Shown here: piece by piece, positions 42,901 through 53,885 of the stretch
Layout of the letters: each line of letters opens with the position of its first letter
Position numbering within the stretch: the first letter of the stretch is position 1
Made by a program: the position numbers and the translations under genes
DNA from: Rugalucina vietnamica
Taxonomy: Eukaryota > Mollusca > Bivalvia > Lucinida > Lucinidae
Reading direction: 5' to 3'
NCBI GenBank assembly: GCA_964017185.1
Contig: OZ024874.1
Span: 48,822,856-48,886,855, forward strand
Length of the DNA stretch: 64,000 nt
The notes under the pieces: model-generated
The model's database searches: none
Told to the model about the DNA's origin: nothing
Seen by the model: the letters and a program-made list of their open reading frames with translations, nothing else

Positions 42901-44821
42901 ATGTTTGAGTTAAAATTTCCGACAAACCAGAGTTTTCTCAGTATAACCGACCTATGGGCTGTAAAGGCACTTGTATGGACTACAAGCCCCACTGGGTCTC
43001 GAACTCCCTAAACTCGGTGGGGTTCTGTGAGAAACCAGCCCGAGTTGGTACCGACACATTGCAATACTGTACAGAAATTTCCATTTTTGGTCATTTTTGT
43101 ACCCCTATTTATAGAAAACTAGAGTTTTCCCGGCATAGCCGCTTATTTGGTCTGAAAGTACATTCCTTCTTCTGTTAATCCCACTAGGTTGCGTGCTCCC
43201 TAAACTCCGCGCACGTCAATGACAGGGGTGCCTTTTACCCCACCCCCAAACCAATGAATGTTCACGTTTCCCAATGTTTGAGTTGAAATTTCCGACAAAC
43301 CAGAGTTTTCCCAGTATAACCGACCTATGGGCTGTAAAGGCACTTGTATGGACTACAAAGCCCACTGGGTCTCGAACTCCCTAAACTCGGTGGGGTTCTG
43401 TGAGAAACCAGCCCGAGTTGGTACCGACACATTGCAATACTATACAGAAATTTCCATTTTTGGTCATTTTTGTACCCCTATTTCTCGAAAACTAGAGTTT
43501 TCCCGGCATAGCCGCTTATGTGGTCTGAAAGTACATTCCTTCTACTATAAATCCCACTAGGTCGCTTGCTCCCTAAACTCCGCGCACGTCAATGACAGGG
43601 GTGCCTCTTACCCCACCCCCAAAACCATGAATGTTCACGTTTCCCAATGTTTGAGTTGAAATTTCCGACAAACCAGAGTTTTCCCAGTATAACCGACCTA
43701 TGGGCTGTAAAGGCACTTGTATAGACTACAAGGCCCACTGGGTCTCGAACTCCCTAAACTCGGTTGGGTTCTGTGAGAAACCAGCCCGAGTTGGTACCGA
43801 CACATTGCAATACTATACAGAAATTTCCATTTTTGGTCATCTTTGTACCCCTATTTCTCGAAAACCAGAGTTTTCCCGACATAGCCGCTTATATGGTCTG
43901 AAAGTACATCCCTTCTACTGTAAATTCCACTAGGTCGCTTGCTCCCTTAAAACTCCGCGCACGTCAATGACAGGGGTGCCTCATACCCCACACCCAAACC
44001 CATGAATGTTCACGTTTCCCAATGTTTGAGTTGAAATTTCCGACAAACCAGAGTTTTCCCAGTATTACCGACCTATGGGCTGTAAAGGCACTTGTATGGA
44101 CTACAAGGCCCACTGGGTCTCGAACTCCCTAAACTCGGTGGGGTTCTTTGAGAAACCAGCCCGAGTTGGTACCGACACATTGCAATACTGTACAGAAATT
44201 TCCATTTTCGGTCATTTTTGTACCCCTATTTTTTCGAAAACTAGAGTTTTCCCGGCATAGCCGCTTATGTGGTTTAAAAGTACGTCCCTTCTACTGTAAA
44301 TCCCACTAGGTCGTTTGCTCCCTCAACTCCGCGCACGTCAATGACAGGGGTGCCTCTTACCCCACCCCAAAACCCATGAATGTTCACGTTTCCCAATGTT
44401 TGAGTTGAAATTTCCGACAAACCAGAGTTTTCCCAGTATAACCGACCTATGGGCTGTAAAGGCACTTGTATGGACTACAAGCCCCACTGGGTCTCGAACT
44501 CCCTAAACTCGGTGGGGTTCTGTGAGAAACCAGCCCGAGTTGGTACCGACACATTGCAATACTGTACAGAAATTTCCATTTTTGGTCATTTTTGTACCCC
44601 TATTTCTAGAAAACTAGAGTTTTCCCGGCATAGCCGCTTATGTGGTCTGAAAATACATCCCTTCTACTGTGAATCCCACTAGGTCGCTTGCTCCCTAAAC
44701 TCCGTGCTCGTCAATGACAGGGGTGCCTTATACCCCACCCCCAAACCCATGAATGTTCACGTTTCCCAATGTTTGAGTTGAAATTTTCGACAAACCAGAG
44801 TTTTCCCAGTATAACCGACCT
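39969..44821 (-). repeat. 7-monomer higher-order duplication (about 2,612 bp period)
   Basis: Units near 39,969, 40,342, 40,715, 41,088, 41,461 and 41,835 recur near 42,581, 42,954, 43,327, 43,700, 44,075 and 44,449, an offset of 2,612-2,614 bp. Shared variants include CCCATCAATGTTCACG (about 40,267 and 42,888), GGTTCTTTGAGAAACC (about 41,528 and 44,142), TTTTTTCGAAAACTAG (about 41,616 and 44,230), and CACCCCAAAACCC (about 41,750 and 44,362). Several of these also appear in the 27.5-28.7 kb stretch, so this cassette is older than its local duplication. Confidence 0.82.
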
Positions 44822-47800
44822 ATGGGCTGTAAAGGCACTTGTATGGACTACAAGACCCACTGGGTCTCGAACTCCCTAAACTCGGTGATTCTGTGAGAAA
44901 CCAGCCCGAGTTGGTACCGACACATTGCAATACTATACAGAAATTTCCATTTTTGGTCATTTTTTGTACCCCTATTTCTCGAAAACTAGAGTTTTCCCGG
45001 CATAGCCGCTTATGTGGTCGGAACGTACATTCCTTCTACTGTAAATGCCATTAGGTCGCTTGCTCCCTAACCTCCGCACACGTCAATGACAGGGGTGCCT
45101 CTTACCCCACCCCCAAAACCAATGAATGTTCACGTTTCCCAATGTTTGAGTTGAAATTTCCGACAAACCAGAGTTTTCCCAGTATAACCGACCTATGGGC
45201 TGTAAAGGCACTTTGTATAGACTACAAGCCCCACTGGGTCTCGAACTCCCTAAACTCGGTGGGGTTCTGTGAGAAACCAGCCCGAGTTGGTACCGACACA
45301 TTGCAATACTATACAGAAATTTCCATTTTCGGTCATTTTTGTACCCCTATTTCTCGAAAACCAGAGTTTTCCCGACATAGCCGCTTATATGGTCTAAAAG
45401 TACATCCCTTTTACTGTAAATCCCACTAGGTCGCTTGCTCCCTAAACTCCGCGCACGTCAATGACAGGGGTGCCTCATACCCCACCCCCAAACTCATGAA
45501 TGATCACGTTTCCCAATGTTTGAGTTGAAATTTTCGACAAACCAGAGTTTTCCCAGTATAACCGACCTATGGGCTGTAAAGGCACTTGTATGGACTACTA
45601 GCCCCACTGGGTCTCGAACTCCCTAAACTCGGTGGGGTTCTGTGAGAAACCAGCCCGAGTTGGTACCGACACATTGCAATACTGTACAGAAATTTCCATT
45701 TTTGGTCATTTTTGTACCCCTATTTTTTCGAAAACTAGAGTTTTCCCGGCATAGCCGCTTATGTGGTCTGAAAGTACATTCCTTCTACTGTAAATCCCAC
45801 TAGGTCGCTTGCTCCCTAAACTCCGCGCACGTCAATGACAGGGGTGCCTCTTACCCCACCCCCAAAACCATGAATGTTCACGTTTCCCAATGTTTGAGTT
45901 GAAATTTCCGACAAACCAGAGTTTTCCCAGTATAACCGACCTATGGGCTGTAAAGGCACTTGTATAGACTACAAGCCCCACTGGGTCTCGAACTCCCTAA
46001 ACTCGGTGGGGTTCTGTGAGAAACCAGCCCGAGTTGGTACCGACACATTGCAACACTATACAGAAATTTCCATTTTCGGTCATTTTTGTACCCCTATTTT
46101 TTCGAAAACTAGAGTTTTCCCGGCATAGCCGCTTATGTGGTTTAAAAGTACGTCCCTTCTACTGTAAATCCCACTAGGTCGTTTGCTCCCTAAACTCCGC
46201 GCACGTCAATGACAGGGGTGCCTCATACCCACCCCAAAAACCATGAATGTTCACGTTTCCCAATGTTTGAGTTAAAATTTCCGACAAACCAGAGTTTTCC
46301 CAGTATAACCGACCTATGGGCTGTAAAGGCACTTGTATGGACTACAAGCCCCACTGGGTCTCGAACTGCCTAAACTCGGTGGGGTTCTGTGAGAAACCAG
46401 CCCGAGTTGGTACCGACACATTGCAATACTGTACAGAAATTTCCATTTTCGGTCATTTTTGTTCCCCTATTTTTTCGAAAACTAGAGTTTTCCCGGCATA
46501 GCCGCTTATGTGGTTTAAAAGTACGTCCCTTCTACTGTAAATCCCACTAGGTCGTTTGCTCCCTAAACTCCGCGCACGTCACGTCAATAACAGGGGTGCC
46601 TCTTACCCCACCCCCAAACCCATGGATGTTCACGTTTCCCAATGTTTGAGTTGAAATTTCCGACAAACCAGAGTTTTTCCAGTATTACCGACCTATGGGC
46701 TGTAAAGGCACTTGTATGGACTACAAGGCCCACTGGGTCTCGAACTCCCTAAACTCGGTGGGGTTCTGTGAGAAACCAGCCCGAGTTGGTACCGACACAT
46801 TGCAATACTGTACAGAAATTTCCATTTTTGGTCATTTTTGTACCCCTATTTTTTAAAAAACTAGAGTTTTCCCGGCATAGCCGCTTATGTGGTCTAAAAG
46901 TACATCCCTTCTACTGTAAATCCCACTAGGTCGCTTGCTCCCTAAACTCCGCGAACGTCAATGACAGCTGTGCCTCTTACCCCACCTCCAAACCCGTGAA
47001 TGTTCACGTTTCCCAATATTTGAGTTGAAATTTCCGACAAACCAGAGTTTTCCCAGTATAACCGACCTATGGGCTGTAAAGGCACTTGTATGGACTACAA
47101 GCCCCACTGGGTCTCGAACTCCCTAAACTCGGTGGGGTTCTGTGAGAAACCAGCCCGTGTTGGTACCGACACATTGCAATACTATACAGAAATTTCCATT
47201 TTTGGTCATTTTTGTACCCCTGTTTTTCGAAAACTAGAGTTTTCCCGGCATAGCCAATTATATGGTCTAAAAGTACATACATTCTACTGTAAATCCCACT
47301 AGGTCGCTTGCTCCCTAAACTCCGCGCACGTCAATGACAGGGGTGCCTCATACCCCACCCCCAAAACCATGAATGTTCACGTTTCCCAATGTTTGAGTTG
47401 AAATTTCCGACAAGTCAAAGTTTTCCCAGTATTACCGACCTATGGGCTGTAAAGGCACTTGTATGGACTACAAGGCCCACTGGGTCTCGAACTCCCTTAA
47501 CTCGGTGGGGTTCTGTGAGAAACCAGCCCGTTTTGGTACCGACACATTGCAATACTGTACAGAAATTTCCATTTTCGGTCATCTTTGTACCCCTATTTCT
47601 CGAAAACCAGAGTTTTCTTGACATAGCCGCTTATATGGTCTAAAAGTACATCCCTACTACTGTAAATCCCACTAGGTCGCTTGCTCCCTAAACTCCGTGC
47701 TCGCCAATCACAGGGGTACCTTATACCCCACCCCCAAACCCATGAATGTTCACGTTTCCCAATGTTTGAGTTAAAATTTCCGACAAACCAGAGTTTTCCC

Positions 47801-49800
47801 AGTATAACCGACCTATGGGCTGTAAAGGCACTTGTATGGACTACAAGCCCCACTGGGTCTCGAACTCACTAAACTCGGTGGGGTTCTGTGAGAAGCCAGC
47901 CCGAGTTGGTACCGACACACTGCAATACTATACAGAAATTTCCATTTTTGGTCATTTTTGTACCCCTATTTCTCGAAAACTAGAGTTTTCTCGGCATAGC
48001 CGCTTATGTGGTCTGAAAGTACATTCCTTCTACTGTAAATCCCACTAGGTTGCTTGCTCCCTAAACTCCACGCACGTCAATGACAGGGGTGCCTCTTACC
48101 CCACCCCCAAAACCATGATTGTTCACGTTTCCCAATGTTTGAGTTGAAATTTCCAACAAACCAGAGTTTTCCCAGTATAACCGACCTATGGGCTGTAAAG
48201 GCACTTGTATAGACTACAAGCCCCACTGGGTCTCGAACTCCCTAAACTCGGTGGGGTTCTGTGAGAAACCAGCCCGAGTTGGTACCGACACATTGCAATA
48301 CTATACAGAAATTTCCATTTTCGGTCATATTTGTACCTCTATTTCTCGAAAACCAGAGTTTTCCCGACATAGCCGCTTATATGGTCTGAAAGTACATCCC
48401 TTCTACTGTAAATCCCACTAGGTCGCTTGCTCCCTAAGCTCCGCGCACGTCAATGACAGGGGTGCCTCATACCCCACCCCCAAACCAATGAATGTTCCCG
48501 TTTCCCAATGTTTGAGTTGAAATTTCCGACAAACCAGAGTTTTCCCAGTATAACCGATCTATGGGCTGTAAAGGCACTTGTATGGACTACAAGCCCCACT
48601 GGGTCTCGAACTCCCTAAACTCGGTGGGGTTCTGTGAGAAACCAGCCCGAGTTGGTACCGACACATTGCAGTACTGTACAGAAATTTCCATTTTTGGTCA
48701 TTTTTGTTCCCCTATTTTTTCGAAAACTAGAGTTTTCCCGGCATAGCCGCTTATGTGGTCTAAAAGTACATCCCTTCTACTGTAAATCCCACTAGGTCGC
48801 TTGCTCCCTAAACTCCGCGCACGTCAATGACAGGGGTGCCTCTTACCCCACCCCCAAACCCATGAATGTTCACGTTTCCCAATGTTTGAGTTGAAATTTC
48901 CGACAAACCAGAGTTTTCCCAGTATAACCGACCTATGGGCTGTAAAGGCACTTGTATGGACTACAAGCCCCACTGGGTCTCGAACTCCCTAAACTCGGTG
49001 GGGTTCTGCGAGAAACCAGCCCGAGTTGGTACCAACACATTGCAAAACTGTACAGAAATTTCCATTTTTGGTCATTTTTGTACCCCTATTTCTAGAAAAC
49101 TAGAGTTTTCCCGGCATAGCCGCTTATGTGGTCTGAAAATACATCCCTTCTACTGTAAATCCCACTAGGTCGCTTGCTCCCTAAACTCCGTGCACGTCAA
49201 TGACAGGGGTGCCTTAAACCCCACCCCCAAACCCATGAATGTTCACGTTTCCCAATGTTTGAGTTGAAATTTTCGACAAACCAGAGTTTTTCCAGTATAA
49301 CCGACCTATGGGCTGTAAAGGCACTTGTATGGACTACAAGACCCACTGGGTCTCGAACTCCCTAAACTCGGTGGGGTTCTGTGAGAAACCAGCCCGAGTT
49401 GGTACCGACACATTGCAATACTAGACAGAAATTTCCATTTTTGGTCATTTTTGTACCCCTATTTCTCGAAAACTAGAGTTTTTCCGGCATAGCCGCTTAT
49501 GTGGTCTGAAAGTACATTCCTTCTACTGTAAATCCCACTAGGTCGCTTGCTCCCTAAACTCCGCGCACGTCAATGACAGGGGTGCCTCTAACCCCACCCG
49601 CAAACCCATGAATGTTCACGTTTCCCAATGTTTGAGTTGAAATTTCCGACAAATCAGAGTTTTCCCAATATAACCGACCTATGGGCTGTAAAGGCACTTG
49701 TATAGACTACAAGCCCCACTGGGTCTCGAACTCCCTAAACTCGGTGGGGTTCCGTGAGAAACCAGCCCGAGTTGGTACCGACACATTGCAATACTATACA

Positions 49801-49923
49801 GAAATTTCCATTTTCGGTCATCAAAGTTTTCCCGACATAGCCGCTTATGTGGTCTGAAAGTACATCCCTTCTACTGTAAATCCCACTAGGTCGCTTGCTC
49901 CCTAAACTCCGCGCACGTCAATG
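49801..49923 (-). repeat. terminal, truncated monomer at array edge
   Basis: The last monomer has lost about 25 bp: TTTTCGGTCATC is joined directly to AAAGTTTTCCCGACATAG at 49,822, skipping the GTACCCCTATTTCTCGAAAACC part. The satellite then ends inside the unit at GCGCACGTCAATG (49,923), where an intact unit would continue ACAGGGGTGCC. Edge monomers being damaged is typical of tandem arrays, because homogenisation is weakest there. Confidence 0.85.
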
Positions 49924-50070
49924 CGGCTGTTTCGGCTACATATGCCAGCAATTTCTGCTACTTCGGCTGGTCAGGCTACTCCGGCCAGCCGAAGTAGCCT
50001 ACCTCGGCTGGTCAGGCTACTCCGGCCAGCCGAAGTAGCCTACCTCGGCTGGTCAGGCTACTTCGGCTAA
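49924..50070. repeat. 41-bp palindromic tandem repeat abutting the satellite
   Basis: A GC-rich block with a 41-bp period: CGGCTGGTCAGGCTACT begins at 49,964, 50,005 and 50,046, giving two full units and a partial third. Each unit contains a stem: GCTACTTCGGCTGG (49,957-49,970) is the exact reverse complement of CCAGCCGAAGTAGC (49,985-49,998), around a 14-base loop. The third unit ends GGCTACTTCGGCTAAC near 50,070. It sits directly against the satellite boundary and is unrelated to the monomer. I do not recognise it. It may be the end of a mobile element or a recombination or fork-stalling site, but no function is claimed. Confidence 0.88.
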
Positions 50071-50182
50071 CTTCACCCATCTCAGAAAAAATTAAATTAA
50101 AATGGAGAGAGAAAATAATTTACCATTTCTATCTTCTGCAACGTTTTCTTTGTCTCTTCAAACTGCAATAAGTATCTGTTGC

Positions 50183-50422
50183 TAATTTAGCCGCTACCCG
50201 AGAAAACTGGTTTGGGGATTTCAGACCAGGTCTGACACAAACAGGACTGTACACAGTCAAAATATGCTACAGACTTGAAGTATTGCAATAAGGAGAAGAG
50301 GAATAGTGCTATCCATGTAGCGACAACAAAGGTGGTGATCAGCTTTGCTGTTACTGAACAGCTGATCTACACCTTTGTTTGCATAAACAAAAGTCTGGTT
50401 ATCTCATGACGCGGCTAAATTA
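50183..50422. mobile_element. MITE-like DNA transposon with 12-bp perfect TIRs
   Basis: TAATTTAGCCGC (50,183-50,194) is the exact reverse complement of GCGGCTAAATTA (50,411-50,422). Imperfect pairing continues inward for about 12 more bases (ACCAGTTTTCTCG against TCTGGTTATCTCA). The outermost TA on each side could be a TA target duplication, as in Tc1/mariner-type MITEs. The 240-bp interior has no coding capacity and contains a second palindrome, AACAAAGGTGGTGATCAGCT (from about 50,325) opposite AGCTGATCTACACCTTTGTT (50,360-50,379). A diverged relative lies at 62,283-62,535. Confidence 0.72.
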
Positions 50423-50637
50423 TCCATAGTAATAATTTATTTGAGTGACACATGTCTATACAAACATACATATAAAGCAAACATATAATATAATATGTGA
50501 ATGGTTGTTTGTATGGATATGTTTATCCACGACACCCAGCCATATGAAATGGCTTACGAGTCACTGAAGGTTTTGAAAACTATACTGTAAAGTTCTGAAA
50601 GAATATGACCAGTCTGATTTTCTTATATGGTAACACT
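50423..50637 (-). other. probable 3' UTR of the adjacent LINE fragment
   Basis: AT-rich noncoding stretch directly downstream, on the minus strand, of the LINE C-terminal frame that stops at 50,638. It includes an imperfect hairpin (CCATATGAAATGG, about 50,540) and ends at the MITE. Position alone suggests a LINE 3' UTR. No other feature was recognised. Confidence 0.3.
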
Positions 50638-51039
50638 TTAAGAGTCTGTTTGAACAAATAACTTACTTGTTCTTGTCAAAAAGCAATTTTGAATAAATAG
50701 TCCGCTTTTCTGGATAACTCTTTTATCAATTAACATAACCTTAAGTTTTTCAGTCTGAGACAAGCTTAAGAAATCGGGATATATTTTGATAATCCAATTA
50801 TAATACACTAAGCGTAATTGTGAATACGTTGGACAATCAAAAACGAAATGAAGTTCGTTTTCAACAGTTTTTAAGTCACAAACTTTGCATAATCGTTCTT
50901 CGACTTTCCATAGATAATTGTGGCCACATATTCTGTTCTTCTGAGTATCATGTTTCAGATTAATTTGTGGTGAAAGCAATAGGTGACCTGTCTGTTTTAT
51001 GATAACAGATAATTTGATTATACCTAAAGTGTTTCTCAT
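50638..51039 (-). mobile_element. non-LTR retrotransposon (LINE) C-terminal fragment
   Basis: A 133-residue open frame on the minus strand has the layout of the region after the reverse transcriptase domain of many animal LINE ORF2 proteins. A basic, aromatic stretch (RICGHNYLWKVEERLC) leads into a zinc-knuckle-like C-x2-C-x9-H-x4-C (C51, C54, H64, C69), with the signature VENELHFVFDCPTYSQLR. The family role is retrotransposition by target-primed reverse transcription. No reverse transcriptase or endonuclease part remains: an in-frame TAG sits immediately before the first ATG, and nothing upstream resembles ORF2. This is therefore a 5'-truncated dead copy. The frame ends with a stop at 50,638. 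I cannot assign the clade. Confidence 0.75.
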
Positions 51040-51587
51040 CTAAGCATGTGCACAAAATGGAAACAAGAAAAGCTATAACATGTAGCCACATGTAATAATT
51101 GGGCGGTGTGATAAAAGTGGTAGAAATACTAAAAAGAAATATGGCTTGATTTGCTAAGGTTTTATTACGGAAACGGCTCCGTGTTAAAATTCCTTCATTC
51201 ATCGGACTGCTTTCCACTGATTCGGGCATTTCGGTCAATTAACAAATAGATACAAACATTAATGATCCGGTTTCGACTATGACTACACACTCTGTTTATG
51301 CAAATACAATGTATAATCGGTATACTAACTCGAGCGATGTAGTCACATAAAAAGAAATTAAAAAAGTTCAAAAGAGCAGTCATCCTTTAATTTAATAATT
51401 AATGCAGTATTTCTGAACAAGATCATGATTGAAGAATAAGACTGAATGCAAAACTTAAGAATGATTAAGAAATATGTGAGGGTCGGGTGATGAACCCCTC
51501 CCCTCTTGATTTCTTTTGGTGGTGAGCAAAAAAGATTGGTGGTGAGCAAAAAAGAGTAAAGAACCTACGAAATGTCAATTCAATCCG
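51040..51587. other. intergenic, no gene seen
   Basis: AT-rich sequence with only short, low-complexity open frames. The one structure is an exact tandem pair of a 20-bp unit, TTGGTGGTGAGCAAAAAAGA, at 51,516-51,535 and 51,536-51,555. Confidence 0.6.
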
Positions 51588-52130
51588 GACATGATGTTTG
51601 AATATTACAGTCATATACATGTATATAGCCCCGGTGCAGGGGCAGACAATTTCCCCTGGGGCCAAAATATTTTTGTAAACATAAATATTCCATCCATTTG
51701 CTCATGGCCTGCAAGTTTTGCCCTTCAACTCACATTTTAACAAATTTCCCCATTCGAATGCATGGGCGACCTATGTTGACCTTGCAGTTAATTAGGTCAA
51801 GGTCATCAGAGGGCCATGGATTGATTTATACAAACTTTGTAGAGCTCCATTGCCTGATGCTTCAGGCCAAGTTTCAAAATCATAGGCCTTCTGGTTCTGG
51901 AAAAGAAGATTTTTAAAGGTTTTGCTATTTATAGCCATGGCGGCAATAACTTTTGTTCCCCCTTCCTGAGGATGCTCCATATAAAGTCTGGCTTTGATTG
52001 GCCCAGCGGTTTCAGAGGAGAAGATGTTTCACGGAAAATTGTGGACCACAATGACTACAACGATGACGGTCGATGGAGCATGGGTATACTATAAGCTCAC
52101 CTTGTGAACATAACGGCTCAGGTGAGATAA
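51588..52130 (-). mobile_element. hairpin-headed non-autonomous element, short copy
   Basis: Read on the minus strand this begins with an imperfect hairpin (ATCTCACCTGAGCC, then GTTCACAAGGTGAGCTT, 52,092-52,127) followed by ATAGTATACCCATGCTCC. It continues as a diverged version of the element at 63,156: CTTCTCCTCTGAAACCGCTGG, GATGACCTTGACCTAATT, GGTCAACATAGGTCGC, ATGCATTCGAATGGG, and finally a CCCCAGGGG / GCACCGGGGC stretch followed by TATACATGTATAT. The order is the same as in the plus-strand copy, so the two are the same family in opposite orientation. It has no coding capacity. The copy stops near 51,588, where the other copy goes on into a second body unit. Confidence 0.78.
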
Positions 52131-52180
52131 AAATGCGACCTGGCGTGTATACTAGTATACAAATATGCATTCAAAGGAGC

Positions 52181-52388
52181 ATGTTGGCCTGGTGGTTAGT
52201 GCATCAGACTCTGGTTAGGGAGGTAGGGAGTCGATCCCCACTGGTGACTGGCTTATATCACTGCACGATGAGCAAGGCACATTGACTCTGGAAAGTACTG
52301 GTTAATACACACAAAGGAGTGTCCAAAGCTGGGGACATGACGGAAATATTGTTGACTGGGACGTTACATCCATACCTAAATCAAACCA
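52181..52388 (+). mobile_element. tRNA-derived SINE
   Basis: The head resembles a tRNA promoter: an A-box-like TGGCCTGGTGGTTAG (about 52,184) and a B-box-like GAGTCGATCCCC (about 52,229). The middle has GATGAGCAAGGCACATTGACT and GAAAGTACTGGTTAA. The tail domain TTGTTGACTGGGACGTTA is followed by an A-rich end (AAATCAAACCAAA). The same middle and tail occur, reverse-complemented, in three other copies in this window. It would have been transcribed by RNA polymerase III and mobilised by a LINE. No convincing target duplication was found. Confidence 0.72.
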
Positions 52389-52533
52389 AAGGGTTGCACA
52401 GTTCAAATGTGGGTTGTACATTTTGTAAAGTGTTGTTTCTTAGTCTTTCTTAAAAATCTGGCAGCTGCTGACTACGCAATTTTAGCTCTAAAAACTCTGG
52501 TGTTCGATTTAAGGTCTAACATTCCTTCTTGGT

Positions 52534-52780
52534 CATCAATTTTTCAGTTATGTCTGGATGGTGCGACGGTTTTCTGGGTATCAACCAGGGTGCAAATCAT
52601 GAGAGCCATGAACTAATTTCCCTGATGGCGCACCTCCCCCACCCCCTGGTGAAATATTGTCAATTTGGCATGTCACCAGTAAACCATTCAGATTCAGATG
52701 TGTCTTGTTCAAGGACTCAACCAAGTCCCAGTGGGGTTTGAACCCAGAACTTTGTGATTCAACACTACGCCACTGCCCTC
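52534..52780 (-). mobile_element. tRNA-derived SINE, diverged copy
   Basis: On the minus strand the head reads GGCAGTGGCGTAGTGTTGAA (A-box-like TGGCGTAGTG) and GTTCTGGGTTCAAACCCCAC (B-box-like GGTTCAAACCC). The middle retains AGTCCTTGAACAAGACAC. The far end keeps CTGAAAAATTGATGACC, a decayed form of the CTGAAAAATTGTTGACTGGG tail of its relatives. About 100 bp of unrelated or heavily diverged sequence separates middle and tail, so this is an old copy. Confidence 0.65.
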
Positions 52781-53644
52781 ACTAAGTACATCTAAGTACA
52801 TGACTGTAATGTGCTAAACCTTGGCTGCAGCAATCATGCCTGTATAGCTCTATTTCAGGAACATACTCTGAATCCCTGGCGACAGGTTTTCTTGCACCCC
52901 GACTGATCTCGAAGTCATAAATTTTAAAACCAACACATATGTCATGAAATTTCATGTATTTATTTCTGTTTATGCACACTAGGAAAGAACATAAATGCAC
53001 TATATACATATATAATACATGTACATGTTTGTACAAAACACATGCAATGTTTTTTGTGCTTTTTGTTTTTCGAATTTAAGCATGAAAACTCCATGTGACC
53101 TGCATTGTCCTGTTTGTCCATTAATGGATAATGAAAGAAAGTCAACCTTGATAAACAAATCCATATTGCAAGTATTATAATCTATATCACACTGGTTATT
53201 CAGAGAGAATTGTGAATGAAAACAAACAATGCCGATGCCATGATAAATACCTGTGTGGAGACAACTTTTCACAGATCACAATTTTCTTTGTAAAGTTGTT
53301 CTAAGGCAGGTAATTGCATACTACAGTCTTTGAGTCTTTTACTGATTTTATCCGCGTTGGCTGTTCTCAGTTCTGGATAATCGGTTTGGTATTCTTACTA
53401 TATATATATCACTGAAACATGTTTCGTGCACATGCACATGTTTGTTAACAGCTTCTCACCGTGGTCTAATGCCACAGACAGCAAGATCCTTCATGCAGAA
53501 GAAACAAACATACACATTTGTCAGAGAATCAGACTATATCCTCGCTTCAATAAAACGCCTATGGGAAAGGACACAGGTTGCTAAAAAATGATGCACAGTT
53601 CAAACCCCAGAATAGATCTTGTCAATGGCACTGTCACACCCATG
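52781..53644. other. intergenic, no gene seen
   Basis: AT-rich sequence with scattered short open frames and a short (TA)n run near 53,400. I recognise no coding region, RNA gene or repeat family here. Confidence 0.6.
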
Positions 53645-53775
53645 TAATTTATTCTCATGATATTGTAAGTGTTCCAGAGCAGAAATCTATGGAATAACAA
53701 AATCAGGGAATTACATAACCATGGGATGACAGGTTGAATCCAGTATAGCCCAGCCTTTTTATAGCAGGGCTTTAA
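53645..53775 (-). mobile_element. second hairpin-headed family, truncated minus-strand copy
   Basis: The reverse complement reads TTAAAGCCCTGCTATAAAAAG, then GGCTGGGCTATACTGGATTC. This matches, with mismatches, the head of the plus-strand copy at 53,886 (ATTATAGCCCCGCCTTGAAA, then AACTGGGGCTATACTGGATTC). Similarity continues more weakly through GATTTTGTTATTCC and CAATATCATGAGAATAA near 53,650, where the partner has CATTATCTTGAGAATGG. Only the head and the start of the body survive. Confidence 0.6.
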
Positions 53776-53885
53776 AACTAAACTTTAATGATTTTTGCTT
53801 TGTAATATCAACTATATCTTGATTTCTTCACAGTATTACTATAACTCATGTCCACTTCAAAAACACAGATTGTATTAAAGTCCAT

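Larger units (their letters stand above)
14268..49923 (-). repeat. 373-bp satellite array, right block, inverted
   Basis: About 95-96 monomers of the same satellite, read on the minus strand, so the plus strand shows CTCGAACTCCCTAAACTC as the landmark. All units from the junction to 49,923 keep this orientation. Most are exactly 373 bp. Exceptions include a 371-bp unit carrying GGGATTAGGTCGC instead of AATCCCACTAGGTCGC near 18,561 and 20,051, units with an extra T in the TTTTTTCGAAAACTAG stretch (for example near 27,813, 28,560 and 41,616), and a 5-bp CGTCA duplication near 46,580. Neighbouring monomers often differ more than monomers 3-7 units apart, which reveals higher-order duplication. 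No transposon or foreign sequence interrupts the block. No protein-coding claim is made for the short frame recurring in each unit. Confidence 0.97.

Noticed and set aside
1-49923. CRISPR-like array.
   Set aside because: Units are 373 bp with no short-repeat/unique-spacer structure, and the whole unit is repeated. The context is eukaryotic.
1-49923. Ribosomal DNA or histone-type tandem genes.
   Set aside because: The monomer is far too short and contains no rRNA-like sequence or protein frame that continues across units.
51358-51665. Minus-strand frames with repeated FCSPP.. segments.
   Set aside because: They arise from the 20-bp tandem duplication at 51,516-51,555 and have no other support.
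52181-52250. A functional tRNA gene.
   Set aside because: The A- and B-box-like motifs are present but the cloverleaf stems do not pair, and the sequence continues into the SINE middle and tail.
52490-52515. Possible stray satellite fragment (AAAACTCTGGTGTTCGA resembles AAAACTCTGGTTTTCGA of the monomer).
   Set aside because: The match is only about 17 bases, with no similarity on either side.
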